Shown here: in pieces, positions 43,733 through 53,098 of the stretch | How the letters are laid out: each line of letters begins with the position of its first letter | How positions within the stretch are numbered: position 1 is the first letter of the stretch | Assembly: GCA_017439185.1 (NCBI GenBank) | Contig: JAFRTM010000001.1 | Coordinates: 1-61,893, forward strand | DNA: 61,893 bases | From: Bacteroidales bacterium | GTDB lineage: Bacteria; Bacteroidota; Bacteroidia; Bacteroidales; P3 | Reading direction: 5' to 3' | Notes under the pieces: generated by a model | Databases searched by the model: none | What the model was told of the DNA's origin: nothing | The model's input: the letters and a program-made list of their open reading frames with translations, nothing else | Program-made: the position numbers and the translations under genes

Positions 43733-45115
43733 ATGACAGAATACGACGTAATAATACTAGGCAGTGGCCCCGGAGGATATGTGGCTGCGGCAAGGGCTGC
43801 ACAGAACGGACTGAAGACAGCGGTGGTGGAGAGAGAGAACTTGGGTGGCATTTGCCTAAACTATGGCTGCATCCCGACCAAGGCACTGATGAAGAGCGCG
43901 CAGGTTTATAACTATATCAACCATGCGAGCGCCTACGGGGTGGCGGCACAACCAGCGGAGGCAGACCTTAACGCAATGGTGGAAAGGAGTAGGGGAGTAG
44001 CTTCGACGATGAACAAGGGAGTGGAATTCCTGATGAAGAGAAGCGGCGTCGATGTCTTGATGGGAGTGGGCAAGGTGCTGCCCGACCACAAGATGGAGGT
44101 TACCGATGCGGAAGGCAAAGTGGAGGTTTATGGTGCAAAGCATATAGTGATAGCCACGGGAGCAAGGAGCAAGGTAATGCCCAATATGCCGCAAGACGGA
44201 AAATATGTCATAGGCTACCGTGAGGCGTTGACGCTGAGGGAGAAGCCCGAGCGGATGCTGGTGTGCGGAAGCGGAGCCATCGGAAGCGAGTTTGCGTTTT
44301 TCTACCAGAGCATAGGGGTGCAGGTTATGCTGGTGGAGTTTATGCCCCAGATACTGCCCAACGAAGACGAGGAGACATCGGCTACTGTTAGCCGCAGCTT
44401 CAGGAAGATGGGAATGAAAGTGATGGTGAGCAGCAGTGTTGAGAAGGTGGAGGAGGTTGACGGCAAGTGCAAGGTGACGGTCAAAGACCAGAAGAAGGGG
44501 ACCGAGACGGAGGTGGAGTGCGACGTGGTGTTGTCGGCAGTCGGCGTGGTGACCAACCTGGAGAACATAGGACTGGAGGAGTGCGGCATTGCTACCGAAA
44601 GAGGCAAGATAGTGGTTGACGACTACTACAGGACCAATGTGGAAGGCTATTACGCCATCGGCGATGTGGTGCACGGTCCCGCGTTGGCACATGTGGCAGA
44701 GGCAGAAGCGCGCTGCTGCATAGACCATATCTGCGGAAAAGAGGCAAAACCGGTGAACTACAACAATATACCCGGCTGCACCTATACCACTCCCGAGGTG
44801 GCAAGCGTAGGGTTGACGGAGAAGAAAGCACAAGAGGCAGGTATAGACTATGCCGTGGGAAAACACTTCTTCAGGGCGTCGGGAAAGGCTACGGCAGCAG
44901 GCGCTACCGATGGTTTTGTGAAGATATTGGTGGACAAGAAGACCGATAAGATAGTGGGATGTCACCTGTGTGGCGACAACGTCACCGAGATGATAGCAGG
45001 ACTCGTGGTTGCAAGAGAGAACGGATTGACCGCCAAACAGATAAGAGAATCGGTACATCCACATCCGACGATGTGCGAGTCGATAATGGAAGCATTGGAG
45101 AGTGTTGAGGAGTAG
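43733..45115 (+). CDS. lpdA: Dihydrolipoyl dehydrogenase
   Basis: E3 reoxidises dihydrolipoamide of 2-oxoacid dehydrogenases or glycine cleavage, using FAD and NAD+. The 460-residue protein has the FAD motif ILGSGPGGYVAAARAAQ, the redox disulfide C41/C46 (GGICLNYGCIPTKAL), the NAD motif VCGSGAIGSEFAFF, YAIGDVV and the base HPHPT near the end. No E1/E2 genes are nearby. lplA at 11882 would lipoylate its partners. Confidence 0.94.
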   Translation: MTEYDVIILGSGPGGYVAAARAAQNGLKTAVVERENLGGICLNYGCIPTKALMKSAQVYNYINHASAYGVAAQPAEADLNAMVERSRGVASTMNKGVEFLMKRSGVDVLMGVGKVLPDHKMEVTDAEGKVEVYGAKHIVIATGARSKVMPNMPQDGKYVIGYREALTLREKPERMLVCGSGAIGSEFAFFYQSIGVQVMLVEFMPQILPNEDEETSATVSRSFRKMGMKVMVSSSVEKVEEVDGKCKVTVKDQKKGTETEVECDVVLSAVGVVTNLENIGLEECGIATERGKIVVDDYYRTNVEGYYAIGDVVHGPALAHVAEAEARCCIDHICGKEAKPVNYNNIPGCTYTTPEVASVGLTEKKAQEAGIDYAVGKHFFRASGKATAAGATDGFVKILVDKKTDKIVGCHLCGDNVTEMIAGLVVARENGLTAKQIRESVHPHPTMCESIMEALESVEE

Positions 45116-45116
45116 T

Positions 45117-45176
45117 GGTCAGTTTTGAGTTCTAAGTTTTAAGTTTTAAGTTTTTAGTTTTGAGTTTTAAGTTATT
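45117..45176 (+). repeat. AGTTTTGAGTTCTAAGTTTT spacer word, running to the M23 start
   Basis: At least six AAGTT/TGAGTT units in a row fill the whole gap after lpdA and end only at the first residues of the M23 gene. The tract contains an in-frame TTG (45160). Confidence 0.9.
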
Positions 45177-45186
45177 CGGAAAAACG

Positions 45187-46158
45187 GTGTCTAAAAAACC
45201 TGCAAAGAAGCACTCTTACAGGTTCAATCCACAGACCCTCTCATACGAGCGGGTGGTGGAAACGATGAAGGACAGGCTTAAGAAGATATCCTTCACCGTG
45301 GCATTCGGATTGGTGTTGGGTGCGGCATTTACCATATTGGGATTTGCCCTGATCGACTCGCCCAAAGAGAAGATGCTGAAAAGAGAACTGGCGACCTACA
45401 AGCGCCAGGTCAGACAGATGAACTCAAAGGTGAACAGGGCGTCGGCCGTGCTGAAAAACCTGGAGCAGAGAGACGACAACATCTACCGTACCATATTCGA
45501 AGTGGAACCCATCCATAACGAGCAAGAGATAGAAGACCCGCAGACCGAAGACGCCACAACCAAAGACCTGCTGGAATACACCAACAACCGTATCGACGCA
45601 CTAAACAAAAGGTTGTACATACAGTCCGTGTCGTTCGACAATGTGTATAAGATGGCGAAAGACCAGAAGGTGAGGCTGGCGTCGATACCGGCGATAATGC
45701 CAATAGCCAAGGACCAGTGCAAACTGGTGAGCGGCTTCGGCACCCGATATCACCCGATAATGCACTACCGGAGGCCCCATACAGGAGTGGATTTGGCGGC
45801 AAGGTTAGGCACTCCTATCTATGCTACCGCCGACGGAGTGGTGAAAGAGGCAGGACGCAACGCCCAAGGAATGGGAGGTTACGGTATAGTGTGCCTTATA
45901 GACCACGGCTACGGCTTCAAAACACTATATGCCCACATGAGCGAGGTAAAGGTAAGGGTGGGTCAGAAAGTGAAACGAGGCGAACAGGTGGGGTGGGTAG
46001 GGAGCACAGGACTCTCGTCGGGTTCCCACCTGCACTATGAGGTAATACAGAACGGGAAGCGGGTGGACCCAGTTTACTTCTTCTTCAACGACCTGACACC
46101 TGCCGAATTCGAGGAGATAATAGAGATTGCCAATCAGGAAAACAAATGCCTATCGTAA
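45187..46158 (+). CDS. M23 family metallopeptidase, membrane-anchored
   Basis: A cell-wall endopeptidase of the LytM/NlpD type. From GTG 45187 it is 323 residues: a basic N-terminus, one membrane span (ISFTVAFGLVLGAAFTILGFAL), a coiled region (KRELATYKRQVRQMNSKVNRAS), then the M23 domain with Zn ligands in RRPHTGVDL, the HMSEV region (YAHMSEVKV) and SGSHLHYEVI. An in-frame TTG at 45160 lies inside a noncoding-type spacer word, so the later GTG is preferred. The spacing to ispH is 18 bases. Confidence 0.87.
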   Translation: MSKKPAKKHSYRFNPQTLSYERVVETMKDRLKKISFTVAFGLVLGAAFTILGFALIDSPKEKMLKRELATYKRQVRQMNSKVNRASAVLKNLEQRDDNIYRTIFEVEPIHNEQEIEDPQTEDATTKDLLEYTNNRIDALNKRLYIQSVSFDNVYKMAKDQKVRLASIPAIMPIAKDQCKLVSGFGTRYHPIMHYRRPHTGVDLAARLGTPIYATADGVVKEAGRNAQGMGGYGIVCLIDHGYGFKTLYAHMSEVKVRVGQKVKRGEQVGWVGSTGLSSGSHLHYEVIQNGKRVDPVYFFFNDLTPAEFEEIIEIANQENKCLS

Positions 46159-46176
46159 AAGGAAAGAGAGAAGGAC

Positions 46177-47052
46177 ATGACGGCAGAGATAACGATAGAC
46201 AAGAATGCAGGCTTCTGTTTCGGAGTGGTGAAAGCCATAGGCAAAGCAGAAGAAGAACTGGAGAGGCAAGGAAAGCTCTACTGCCTAGGTGACCTGGTGC
46301 ACAACAACGCAGAAGTGGCGCGCCTGAGAAGCAAAGGACTGCAGGTGGTGGACCGCAAGATGTTTGAGGAACTGCACGACACCGAAGTGCTGATAAGAGC
46401 ACACGGCGAGCCGCCGATGACGTATGATGTGGCCCGACAACATAATGTGAGACTAATCGATGCAACATGTCCGATAGTGCTTTCGCTGCAGCAGAAGGTA
46501 AGAAAAGGATTTGAGGAGATGAGGCAAATCGGCGGGCAGGTGGTTATATACGGACTTCCCGGACATGCAGAGGTAATAGGACTGAACGGACAGGCAGACA
46601 ACACGGCAATAATAGTCAGCAACATTGACGACCTGGTCGCAATAGATGTTACAAAACCTGTCAGGCTGTATTCCCAGACTACGAAAAACAGGGAGGACTA
46701 CAAACACTTGGCCGAAGAGTTGAAGCGGCTGATGAAGAACGACGATTTTGAGGTATATGACACCGTATGCAACAGCGTTGCCAACCGGGCAAAGGAACTG
46801 GAGCAATTCGCCCATGAGGTGGACATGCTACTGTTTGTGGCAGGCGAGCACAGTTCCAACGGGCGTTACCTCTATGACTATTGCCGCAGAGTTCAGCCTA
46901 ACACATATATAATAGCCAGCGAAAACGAGTTGAAAGGCGAGTGGCTAAACGGAAGAGGAAAGATAGGAATAACCGGAGCGACAAGCACCCCCCGATGGCT
47001 TATGGAGCAGGTTATGGAATGTTGCGAAAAATTGTTGGCTCAAAAGAAATAA
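46177..47052 (+). CDS. ispH: 4-hydroxy-3-methylbut-2-enyl diphosphate reductase
   Basis: IspH makes IPP and DMAPP, the last step of the MEP pathway. The 291-residue enzyme shows the three cluster cysteines C14 (AGFCFGV), C98 (IDATCPIV) and C198 (DTVCNSVANRAKE), plus the catalytic glutamate context (GxxxHxEVxG: YGLPGHAEVIGLNGQ) and AHGEPP. It would feed the prenyl synthase at 40153. Followed by recF after 13 bases. Confidence 0.96.
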   Translation: MTAEITIDKNAGFCFGVVKAIGKAEEELERQGKLYCLGDLVHNNAEVARLRSKGLQVVDRKMFEELHDTEVLIRAHGEPPMTYDVARQHNVRLIDATCPIVLSLQQKVRKGFEEMRQIGGQVVIYGLPGHAEVIGLNGQADNTAIIVSNIDDLVAIDVTKPVRLYSQTTKNREDYKHLAEELKRLMKNDDFEVYDTVCNSVANRAKELEQFAHEVDMLLFVAGEHSSNGRYLYDYCRRVQPNTYIIASENELKGEWLNGRGKIGITGATSTPRWLMEQVMECCEKLLAQKK

Positions 47053-47065
47053 AGGAGAAAGAACC

Positions 47066-48187
47066 ATGTATTTGAGTAATCTGAAACTGAACAACTTCAA
47101 GACTTATACAGAATGTGATGTAGATTTCTGTCCCAACGTGAACTGCTTGGTCGGCAACAACGGAGTGGGAAAGACCAATCTGCTGGATGCCATATACTAT
47201 CTGTCGTTCTGCAAGAGTTATTTCAACTCGATAGACACGATGAACATCAGAGTAGGGGAGGAGTATTTAGCCATACACGGAAGATATTTAGGACTCGATG
47301 ATACGGGCGAAGAGAGGCTTGTGTCGTGTGTACAGAAGCGGGGACATCCCAAGATGATGAAATACGAGAAGAAGGCCTACAAGACGTTCAGTGACCATAT
47401 AGGGAAAATACCGCTTGTGATTGTATCGCCGACAGACCAGGGAATGATACTCGGCGGCAGCGATGTTAGACGCAAATTCATGGACGGGGTGATATCGCAA
47501 ACCGACAAAGATTATCTGCGCCACCTGCTGCAATACACCAAAGCCGTAGAGCAGAGAAACCACCTGCTGAAACAGATGAATGAAGCACGGGAATGGGACG
47601 AAGAGGCGATTGAGATGTGGGACATGCAGCTGGTGCAACACGGGAAAAAACTGTTTGAGGCGAGAGTGTCATTCCTTGAGAAGTTCGAACCCCTGTTCCT
47701 GAAATATTATGGAGATATAGCAACAGGGAAAGAAACTCCATTGCTAATATACAACAGCCAAATGCTTGGAGAGACACCGTTTGAGGAACAGTTGCGCAAT
47801 GCACACGCCGCCGACCGTGTGGTGCAGTACACCACAATAGGTCCCCACAAAGACGACCTGCATTTCAAGATAGAGAACATGGCGATCAAGAAGTTCGGCT
47901 CGCAAGGACAACAGAAGACATTTTCCCTCGCGTTGAAGTTGGCCCAGTTCCAGTATATAAACGATGCGTTGGGAGTGAAGCCGATACTGTTGCTCGACGA
48001 CATATTCGACAAGCTGGACTTGCCGCGCATCACACAATTGATACAGCTGGTTGGGAGCGAGCGCTTCGGTCAGGTGTTCATCACCGACACGCAACCCGGC
48101 AGGGTAGAACAGATATTCAGGGAGATACCGACCATGGAACACAAACTGTTTACCGTGGAAGACGGGCAAATAAAGGAGAAAGAATAG
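47066..48187 (+). CDS. recF: DNA replication/repair protein RecF
   Basis: RecF loads RecA at gaps with RecO and RecR. The 373-residue SMC-like ATPase has LSNLKLNNFKTYTECDVDF, Walker A GNNGVGKT (30-37), the signature GSQGQQKTFSLALKLAQ and Walker B ILLLDDIFDKLD. No dnaA or dnaN lies nearby, as is common in Bacteroidetes. DUF721 follows after 3 bases. Confidence 0.95.
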   Translation: MYLSNLKLNNFKTYTECDVDFCPNVNCLVGNNGVGKTNLLDAIYYLSFCKSYFNSIDTMNIRVGEEYLAIHGRYLGLDDTGEERLVSCVQKRGHPKMMKYEKKAYKTFSDHIGKIPLVIVSPTDQGMILGGSDVRRKFMDGVISQTDKDYLRHLLQYTKAVEQRNHLLKQMNEAREWDEEAIEMWDMQLVQHGKKLFEARVSFLEKFEPLFLKYYGDIATGKETPLLIYNSQMLGETPFEEQLRNAHAADRVVQYTTIGPHKDDLHFKIENMAIKKFGSQGQQKTFSLALKLAQFQYINDALGVKPILLLDDIFDKLDLPRITQLIQLVGSERFGQVFITDTQPGRVEQIFREIPTMEHKLFTVEDGQIKEKE

Positions 48188-48190
48188 ACG

Positions 48191-48559
48191 ATGGGAGAAG
48201 AATACGACATAATACAGAAAGGACGAAGGAAAGGGCAGCTGGCGTCACCAAACAGACCAGGAGTGAGAAAGGAGTTCAAAAACGAATACACCATCGACGA
48301 GCTCCTGAAGGTCATATATGACCATTACGACATGTCCGACCAGGTTTCCGAAGTGGCAATCAGGAATGCCTATAACGAGATTGCCGGCACGTTGATAGTA
48401 CAGCTCACGAGGAAGGTGGAATTCAAGGAAGGGACGCTGACACTCACGGTGGCTTCGGCGGCGCTGAAACAGGAGCTCTCGTACCACAAAGAAGGCATAA
48501 AGACAAAGATTAACGCGAAGATAGGGGAGGAGAAGGTGAAGAAAATAGTGATTCATTAA
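48191..48559 (+). CDS. DUF721 (DciA-like) protein
   Basis: A 122-residue small basic protein: TIDELLKVIYDHYDMSDQVSEVAIRNAYNEIAGTLIVQLT, then a strand-rich end FKEGTLTLTVASAALKQELSYHKE, the DUF721 pattern. DciA-type members load the replicative helicase in many bacteria; the recF neighbour fits a replication or repair role. Last gene of the ispH-recF unit. Confidence 0.85.
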   Translation: MGEEYDIIQKGRRKGQLASPNRPGVRKEFKNEYTIDELLKVIYDHYDMSDQVSEVAIRNAYNEIAGTLIVQLTRKVEFKEGTLTLTVASAALKQELSYHKEGIKTKINAKIGEEKVKKIVIH

Positions 48560-48592
48560 CAACGATTGTGAATAAAAAGAGGGAGACGAGTG

Positions 48593-48622
48593 TTGTGGAA
48601 CGTACAAAAATGATTATCTTTG
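48593..48622 (+). promoter_or_regulatory. Promoter of ftcD
   Basis: TTG at 48593-48595, 19-base spacer, TATCTTTG at 48615-48622 followed by CA. The leader ends with an AATATTAATAATATAAAAAG word before the ATG at 48711. Confidence 0.8.
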
Positions 48623-48710
48623 CAGTCGTAAAACAGCGGAAGTCAGAGCGTCAAACGGCTGGCTTACATCGGAATAGAGACAAATAAGGAATATTAATAA
48701 TATAAAAAGT

Positions 48711-50408
48711 ATGAAACAGCTTATAGAATGTGTGCCCAATATCAGCGAAGGGCGCGATATGAATATCATAAACCAGGTGACCGCCGAGATAGAGAAGGTG
48801 GAAGGAGTGAAGTTGCTCGACGTAGATCCCGGTCAGACCACCAACCGTACGGTTATAACCTTCGTGGGCGAACCCGAGCAGGCATGCGAGGCAGCCTTCA
48901 GGGTGGTGAAGAAAGCCGCTGAACTTATCGACATGAGTGTACACCATGGAGCCCATCCGCGTCAGGGAGCAACCGATGTGTGCCCGCTGATACCGGTGAG
49001 CAACATCACGATGGACGAAGTCGTGGAGTATGCCCACAAACTCGGCGAGAGAATAGGGAAGGAGTTGAATATCCCCATTTACTGCTACGAGAGTGCCGCT
49101 TTCCGTCCCGAGAGGAAGAACCTGGCATATTGCAGAACTGGCGAATATGAGTCGTTGCACAGCCGTCTGGGCAGCGAGGAGTGGAAACCCGACTACGGTC
49201 CCAACGAGTGGAACGACCATGTAGCACACACTGGAGCCACACAGGTTGGAGCCCGCGATTTCCTTGTGGCTATCAACTACAACCTGAACACCACCTCGAC
49301 CCGTAGGGCCAACGCCATAGCATTCGATGTGCGCGAAAAGGGAAGACCCCAACGCGAAGGAGGCAAGGTTACCGGTAAGCCGATGAAAGACGAGAATGGC
49401 AACACGATAATGATACCCGGAACGCTGAAGGGAACCAAAGCCATCGGTTGGTTCATAGAGGACTATGGTATTGCCCAGGTGAGTATGAACATCACGAGCA
49501 TCAACGTAGCTCCGGTGCATAAATGCTTCGACGAGGTGTGCCGTTGTGCCACCAATCGCGGAATAAGAGTTACGGGATGCGAGATCGTAGGTCTGATACC
49601 GAAAAAGGTGCTCATCGACGCAGGAAAATATTATCTCACGAAACAGCAGAGAAGTCTCGGTGTGAGCGAGGACGAGATAATGAAGGTTGCGATAAAGAGT
49701 ATGGGACTCGACGACCTGAAGCCGTTCGATCCGAAGGAGAAGGTGATAGAATACCTGATAGAGGACAAGAATTCGAAGAAACTGGTGGATTTGACCTGCA
49801 AGGGTTTCTGCGAAGAGACTGCAAGCGACAGTCCGGCACCAGGAGGCGGAAGCGTGAGCGCCTATATGGGAGCTTTGGCTGCAAGCCTCGGCACAATGGT
49901 TGCGAATCTCACAGGAGGCAAGGCTGCCTACGACGATGAGTGGGAGAAGTTCAGCGACGTGGCGGTAAAAGGTCAGACGATAAAAGACGAGTTGCTGCAC
50001 CTGGTTGACGAGGACACAGCAGCGTTCAACAAGATTATGGATGCCTTTGGTCTGCCCAAGAAAAGCGATGAGGAAAAAGCGGCTCGCAGCGCTGCAATAC
50101 AGGAGGCTACAAAATATGCCACCGAGGTGCCGTTCCGTACGATGCAGAAGTCGTTTGAGGCTTTCGAGATAGTGAGAGCTATGATAGAATGGGGCAACCC
50201 GAATAGTGTAACAGACGGAGGCGTAGGAGCCTTGGCTGCAAGAAGTGCTGTAATGGGAGCTCATCTGAACGTTAAAATCAATGCGAGCAGCCTGAAAGAC
50301 GAGGCGTTCAAGAACGATATTTTGGCTAAAGCTGCCAAGATAGAAGCCGACGCCATAGTTGAGGAAGCAGCGTTGCTGAAACTTGTCAACGAGAAAATAG
50401 AAGCCTGA
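48711..50408 (+). CDS. ftcD: Bifunctional glutamate formimidoyltransferase / formimidoyltetrahydrofolate cyclodeaminase
   Basis: Transfers the formimino group of N-formiminoglutamate to tetrahydrofolate and then releases ammonia, ending histidine degradation. Residues 1 to about 330 are the transferase (ECVPNISEGRDMNII, VDPGQTTNRTVITFVG, VHHGAHPRQGATDVCPLIP) and about 360-565 the cyclodeaminase (SDSPAPGGGSVSAYMGALAASLG). hutH, hutU and hutI are not in the window. It is a single-gene unit with a promoter and a terminator. Confidence 0.94.
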   Translation: MKQLIECVPNISEGRDMNIINQVTAEIEKVEGVKLLDVDPGQTTNRTVITFVGEPEQACEAAFRVVKKAAELIDMSVHHGAHPRQGATDVCPLIPVSNITMDEVVEYAHKLGERIGKELNIPIYCYESAAFRPERKNLAYCRTGEYESLHSRLGSEEWKPDYGPNEWNDHVAHTGATQVGARDFLVAINYNLNTTSTRRANAIAFDVREKGRPQREGGKVTGKPMKDENGNTIMIPGTLKGTKAIGWFIEDYGIAQVSMNITSINVAPVHKCFDEVCRCATNRGIRVTGCEIVGLIPKKVLIDAGKYYLTKQQRSLGVSEDEIMKVAIKSMGLDDLKPFDPKEKVIEYLIEDKNSKKLVDLTCKGFCEETASDSPAPGGGSVSAYMGALAASLGTMVANLTGGKAAYDDEWEKFSDVAVKGQTIKDELLHLVDEDTAAFNKIMDAFGLPKKSDEEKAARSAAIQEATKYATEVPFRTMQKSFEAFEIVRAMIEWGNPNSVTDGGVGALAARSAVMGAHLNVKINASSLKDEAFKNDILAKAAKIEADAIVEEAALLKLVNEKIEA

Positions 50409-50434
50409 CAAAAAAGTCTATGAAAAATATATAG

Positions 50435-50468
50435 CCGAGACCTCATTAAAAAAAGGTTTCGGTTTTTT
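50435..50468 (+). terminator. Terminator after ftcD
   Basis: CCGAGACCT (50435-50443) and AGGTTTCGG (50454-50462) form a 9-bp stem (one G-T), A-rich loop, then six T. Confidence 0.92.
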
Positions 50469-50491
50469 GTAAATTTTAAAGGAGAATCTCT

Positions 50492-52822
50492 ATGAACTAC
50501 AACGCAGAAAGTAAGGTTGAACAATACTTTAGACAGTTCGACAAGTCATTTGAAGACAACTTGAAATTTTGCAAGACCCGAACACTGGTCGCCGACAACT
50601 ATGTTGTCTTAGGGCAACTGACGGCGTTGCGGTTCATTGAGTGGGTGTCACTCAATCCGGGTGGAGTGGTGGCGCTGCCGACAGGTAAAACACCGGAGTT
50701 CTTCATCAAATGGATGGAATATTACCGCGACAACTGGGAGCGGGAAAGCAACAACGGGCTGATTGCCAAGATCGGAATAGGAAAACCCGATTTTAAGTCG
50801 TTACACTTCTTCCAACTCGACGAATTCCTTCCCATAAATCCGGAGCACGAACGCTCGTTCCGCTATTTTGTGAAGAAATACTATATTGACCTTATGGGAT
50901 TTTCGGCTGAGAAAACGCACCTTATAAACACTTATTTCCTCAATGCAGAGGAACAGGAATTGCTCGGTGGTGCGAAGAATCTGGGAGAGGTGTTCACAGA
51001 CGGACGTGTGGATCTTAGTCTGCGTATACGGCCTGCTTCTTCGAAGGAAGAGGAGATAAAACAGAAGGCAATAAGACTTTTCGATGGCTTCTGCACTCGT
51101 TATGAGCAGAAGATTCGTGACTTGGGTGGATTGGGATTTTTCCTCGGAGGAATCGGTCCAGACGGCCACATGGCTTTCAATGTGCGTGGTTCAAGCCCGT
51201 TTTCCCATACAAGGCTTACTGGTTTGAATTATGAAAGCGAAGCAGCGGCTGCGGGCGACTTGGGTGGTATAAATGTTGTAAGGCGCAAAGCTGTGGTCAC
51301 AATGGGACTGGAGACCATCACTTATAATAAAGACTGTGTGGCAGTAATAATGGCAGCCGGACAGTCAAAAGCCAAAGTGGTAGCAGGCTCGGTGTTGAGC
51401 GAACCGACACAATACTATCCGGCTACTTGTCTGCAGCAATTGCCCAATGCAAGGTTTTTCATTACAAAGGCTGCTGCCATCGACCTGCCAAAGTCTGACG
51501 AAACCTATTCAAAAGAATTCTCGCTGGCAGACAATAAGGACAGCTTTATAGAGCGAACTTTTGTTGATGGTGTTCTGGGAAAGAAAGAGGACAAGATAGA
51601 CCTTCTGCAGAACCTGACTGGCTGCAGAGCCGCGCAAATAGAGGAACAGACAGCTCGTTCGTTGAAGGCAAAAGTGGAGAAGGGACTCCGTATGCCGGAG
51701 AACCAGGTTATATTGCATACGGGACCGCACCATGACGACATAGAGCTTGCCTATTTCCCGTATCTGCACCATCTGGTACGTTCAAAAAGTATCGAGAACC
51801 ATTTTGCCTACTGTACGAGCGGCTATACTTCCGTGACGAGTGAATATCTTAGGAGCGTTTACAGCGACCTTCTGCGGCGAATAAATCCCCAAGAGGCGGC
51901 TTTGATGGACGAGGACATGAAAGGAGTTCTCCAGACGACCTATGAAGACGACTTGACCCATTACCTCCGTGGGATAGCCCAGCAGAACATTTCGATGCAG
52001 AAATATGCTGTAGCACGGCGAATTGCAAGAAAATGGATAGGGGAGAAGTCTCTGAAAAATATTGAAGACCTGGGCAGTTGGATCAAGTCCGAGATGATTT
52101 TGCTGGACACTTTTGAGGCAGGAAGGAGAGAACCCGAGTCGTTCCATTTGGCTAAAGGTTGGTTGAGAGAGTTCGAAGCAGAACTTGTATGGGCCCACTT
52201 CGGTTTGGGTAGCGAGAGAGTCAGTCATCTGAGGTTGCCGTTCTACAGCGACGACATTTTCCCGCATTATCCCGACATGGAGAAAGATGTGAAGCCTATA
52301 TTGGAACTTATGGAGCGGGTGAGACCTACGATTGTAAGTTTGGCACTTGACCCTGAGGGAAGCGGTCCCGACACTCATTTCAAGACGCTTATTGCGCTGA
52401 GTGAGGCCATAGACATCTACCATAGAGACCATCCTGAGGTGGATTTGAGGGTTTGGGGATACAGAAATGTGTGGTCGAGGTTCCATGTGAGCGAAGTAAA
52501 TACAATGATTCCGGTGTCGCTGAATTCTTTCGCAGTTATAAAAAACATGTTCAACACATGTTATTTGAGTCAGAGAAGCGCAGATTTTCCGAGTTACGAA
52601 CACGACGGACCGTTCAGCGAGCTGGCACAGAAAGTCTGGGTTGAGCAACACGAAGATATTTGCCGACTGCTGGGTGAAGATTATTTCTACCGTTCGGACA
52701 ACCCGATGTTGCAACGTGCATACGGAATGATTTATTTGAAGGACATGACCTACGACGAGTTTGCAAAATATATGATTCCGGTGAGGCGACTGCTTGAGAC
52801 CAAAGACACGATGAAAATCTAA
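50492..52822 (+). CDS. NagB-like isomerase/deaminase fused to a PIG-L (LmbE-like) domain
   Basis: A 776-residue fusion. Residues 1 to about 340 are glucosamine-6-phosphate deaminase-like: ALPTGKTPEF (62-68 phosphate loop), FFQLDEF (D110), GGIGPDGHMAFNVRGS (D224, H226) and AVVTMGLETI. From about 400, PIG-L/LmbE deacetylase features appear: LHTGPHHDDIELAYF (metal-binding PHHDDIE near 413). The position of E. coli NagB Glu148, which activates His143, is Val231 here. Bacteroidetes relatives also carry this fusion and are called NagB; removal of N-acetyl groups and amino-sugar deamination in one chain would be sensible, but substrate is not proven. Confidence 0.85.
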   Translation: MNYNAESKVEQYFRQFDKSFEDNLKFCKTRTLVADNYVVLGQLTALRFIEWVSLNPGGVVALPTGKTPEFFIKWMEYYRDNWERESNNGLIAKIGIGKPDFKSLHFFQLDEFLPINPEHERSFRYFVKKYYIDLMGFSAEKTHLINTYFLNAEEQELLGGAKNLGEVFTDGRVDLSLRIRPASSKEEEIKQKAIRLFDGFCTRYEQKIRDLGGLGFFLGGIGPDGHMAFNVRGSSPFSHTRLTGLNYESEAAAAGDLGGINVVRRKAVVTMGLETITYNKDCVAVIMAAGQSKAKVVAGSVLSEPTQYYPATCLQQLPNARFFITKAAAIDLPKSDETYSKEFSLADNKDSFIERTFVDGVLGKKEDKIDLLQNLTGCRAAQIEEQTARSLKAKVEKGLRMPENQVILHTGPHHDDIELAYFPYLHHLVRSKSIENHFAYCTSGYTSVTSEYLRSVYSDLLRRINPQEAALMDEDMKGVLQTTYEDDLTHYLRGIAQQNISMQKYAVARRIARKWIGEKSLKNIEDLGSWIKSEMILLDTFEAGRREPESFHLAKGWLREFEAELVWAHFGLGSERVSHLRLPFYSDDIFPHYPDMEKDVKPILELMERVRPTIVSLALDPEGSGPDTHFKTLIALSEAIDIYHRDHPEVDLRVWGYRNVWSRFHVSEVNTMIPVSLNSFAVIKNMFNTCYLSQRSADFPSYEHDGPFSELAQKVWVEQHEDICRLLGEDYFYRSDNPMLQRAYGMIYLKDMTYDEFAKYMIPVRRLLETKDTMKI

Positions 52823-53060
52823 GGAGAGGATAAGGGTGGCAAGAGAACGATGGTCCTAAAGGAAGAGGTATTTTGCAATACTCAACTTAACATAACACAA
52901 ATATTAGTAGTTTTGTATCTTGTGTTGGTGTTGGAGCGTCGGAAATTGGAAAATATTTTTCCGGGAACTAAACCTCACGAGAATCGCTTATATAATCCTG
53001 TAGGCTTACGGGGCTTCAAATTTTCGATTCTCGTTGAGTTTAGATTTTGCTTATTTTAAT
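52823..53060. other. Intergenic stretch after the NagB/PIG-L gene
   Basis: No gene is supported; the 69-codon frame at 52850-53059 has a low-complexity A/T-rich sequence. No clear terminator. Confidence 0.5.
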
Positions 53061-53098
53061 GGTGGGCATATAGGTGGCATATAGGAGGCACATAGGAC
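53061..53098 (+). repeat. GGTGGCATATAGGAGGCACA spacer word
   Basis: Repeats of GGCATATAGG/GGCACATAGG. Same family as at 20327-20377 and, in reverse, 43395-43410. Confidence 0.8.

Noticed and set aside
52850-53059. 69-codon frame after the NagB/PIG-L gene
   Set aside because: A/T-rich low-complexity sequence, no homology recognised, no ribosome or promoter signal.
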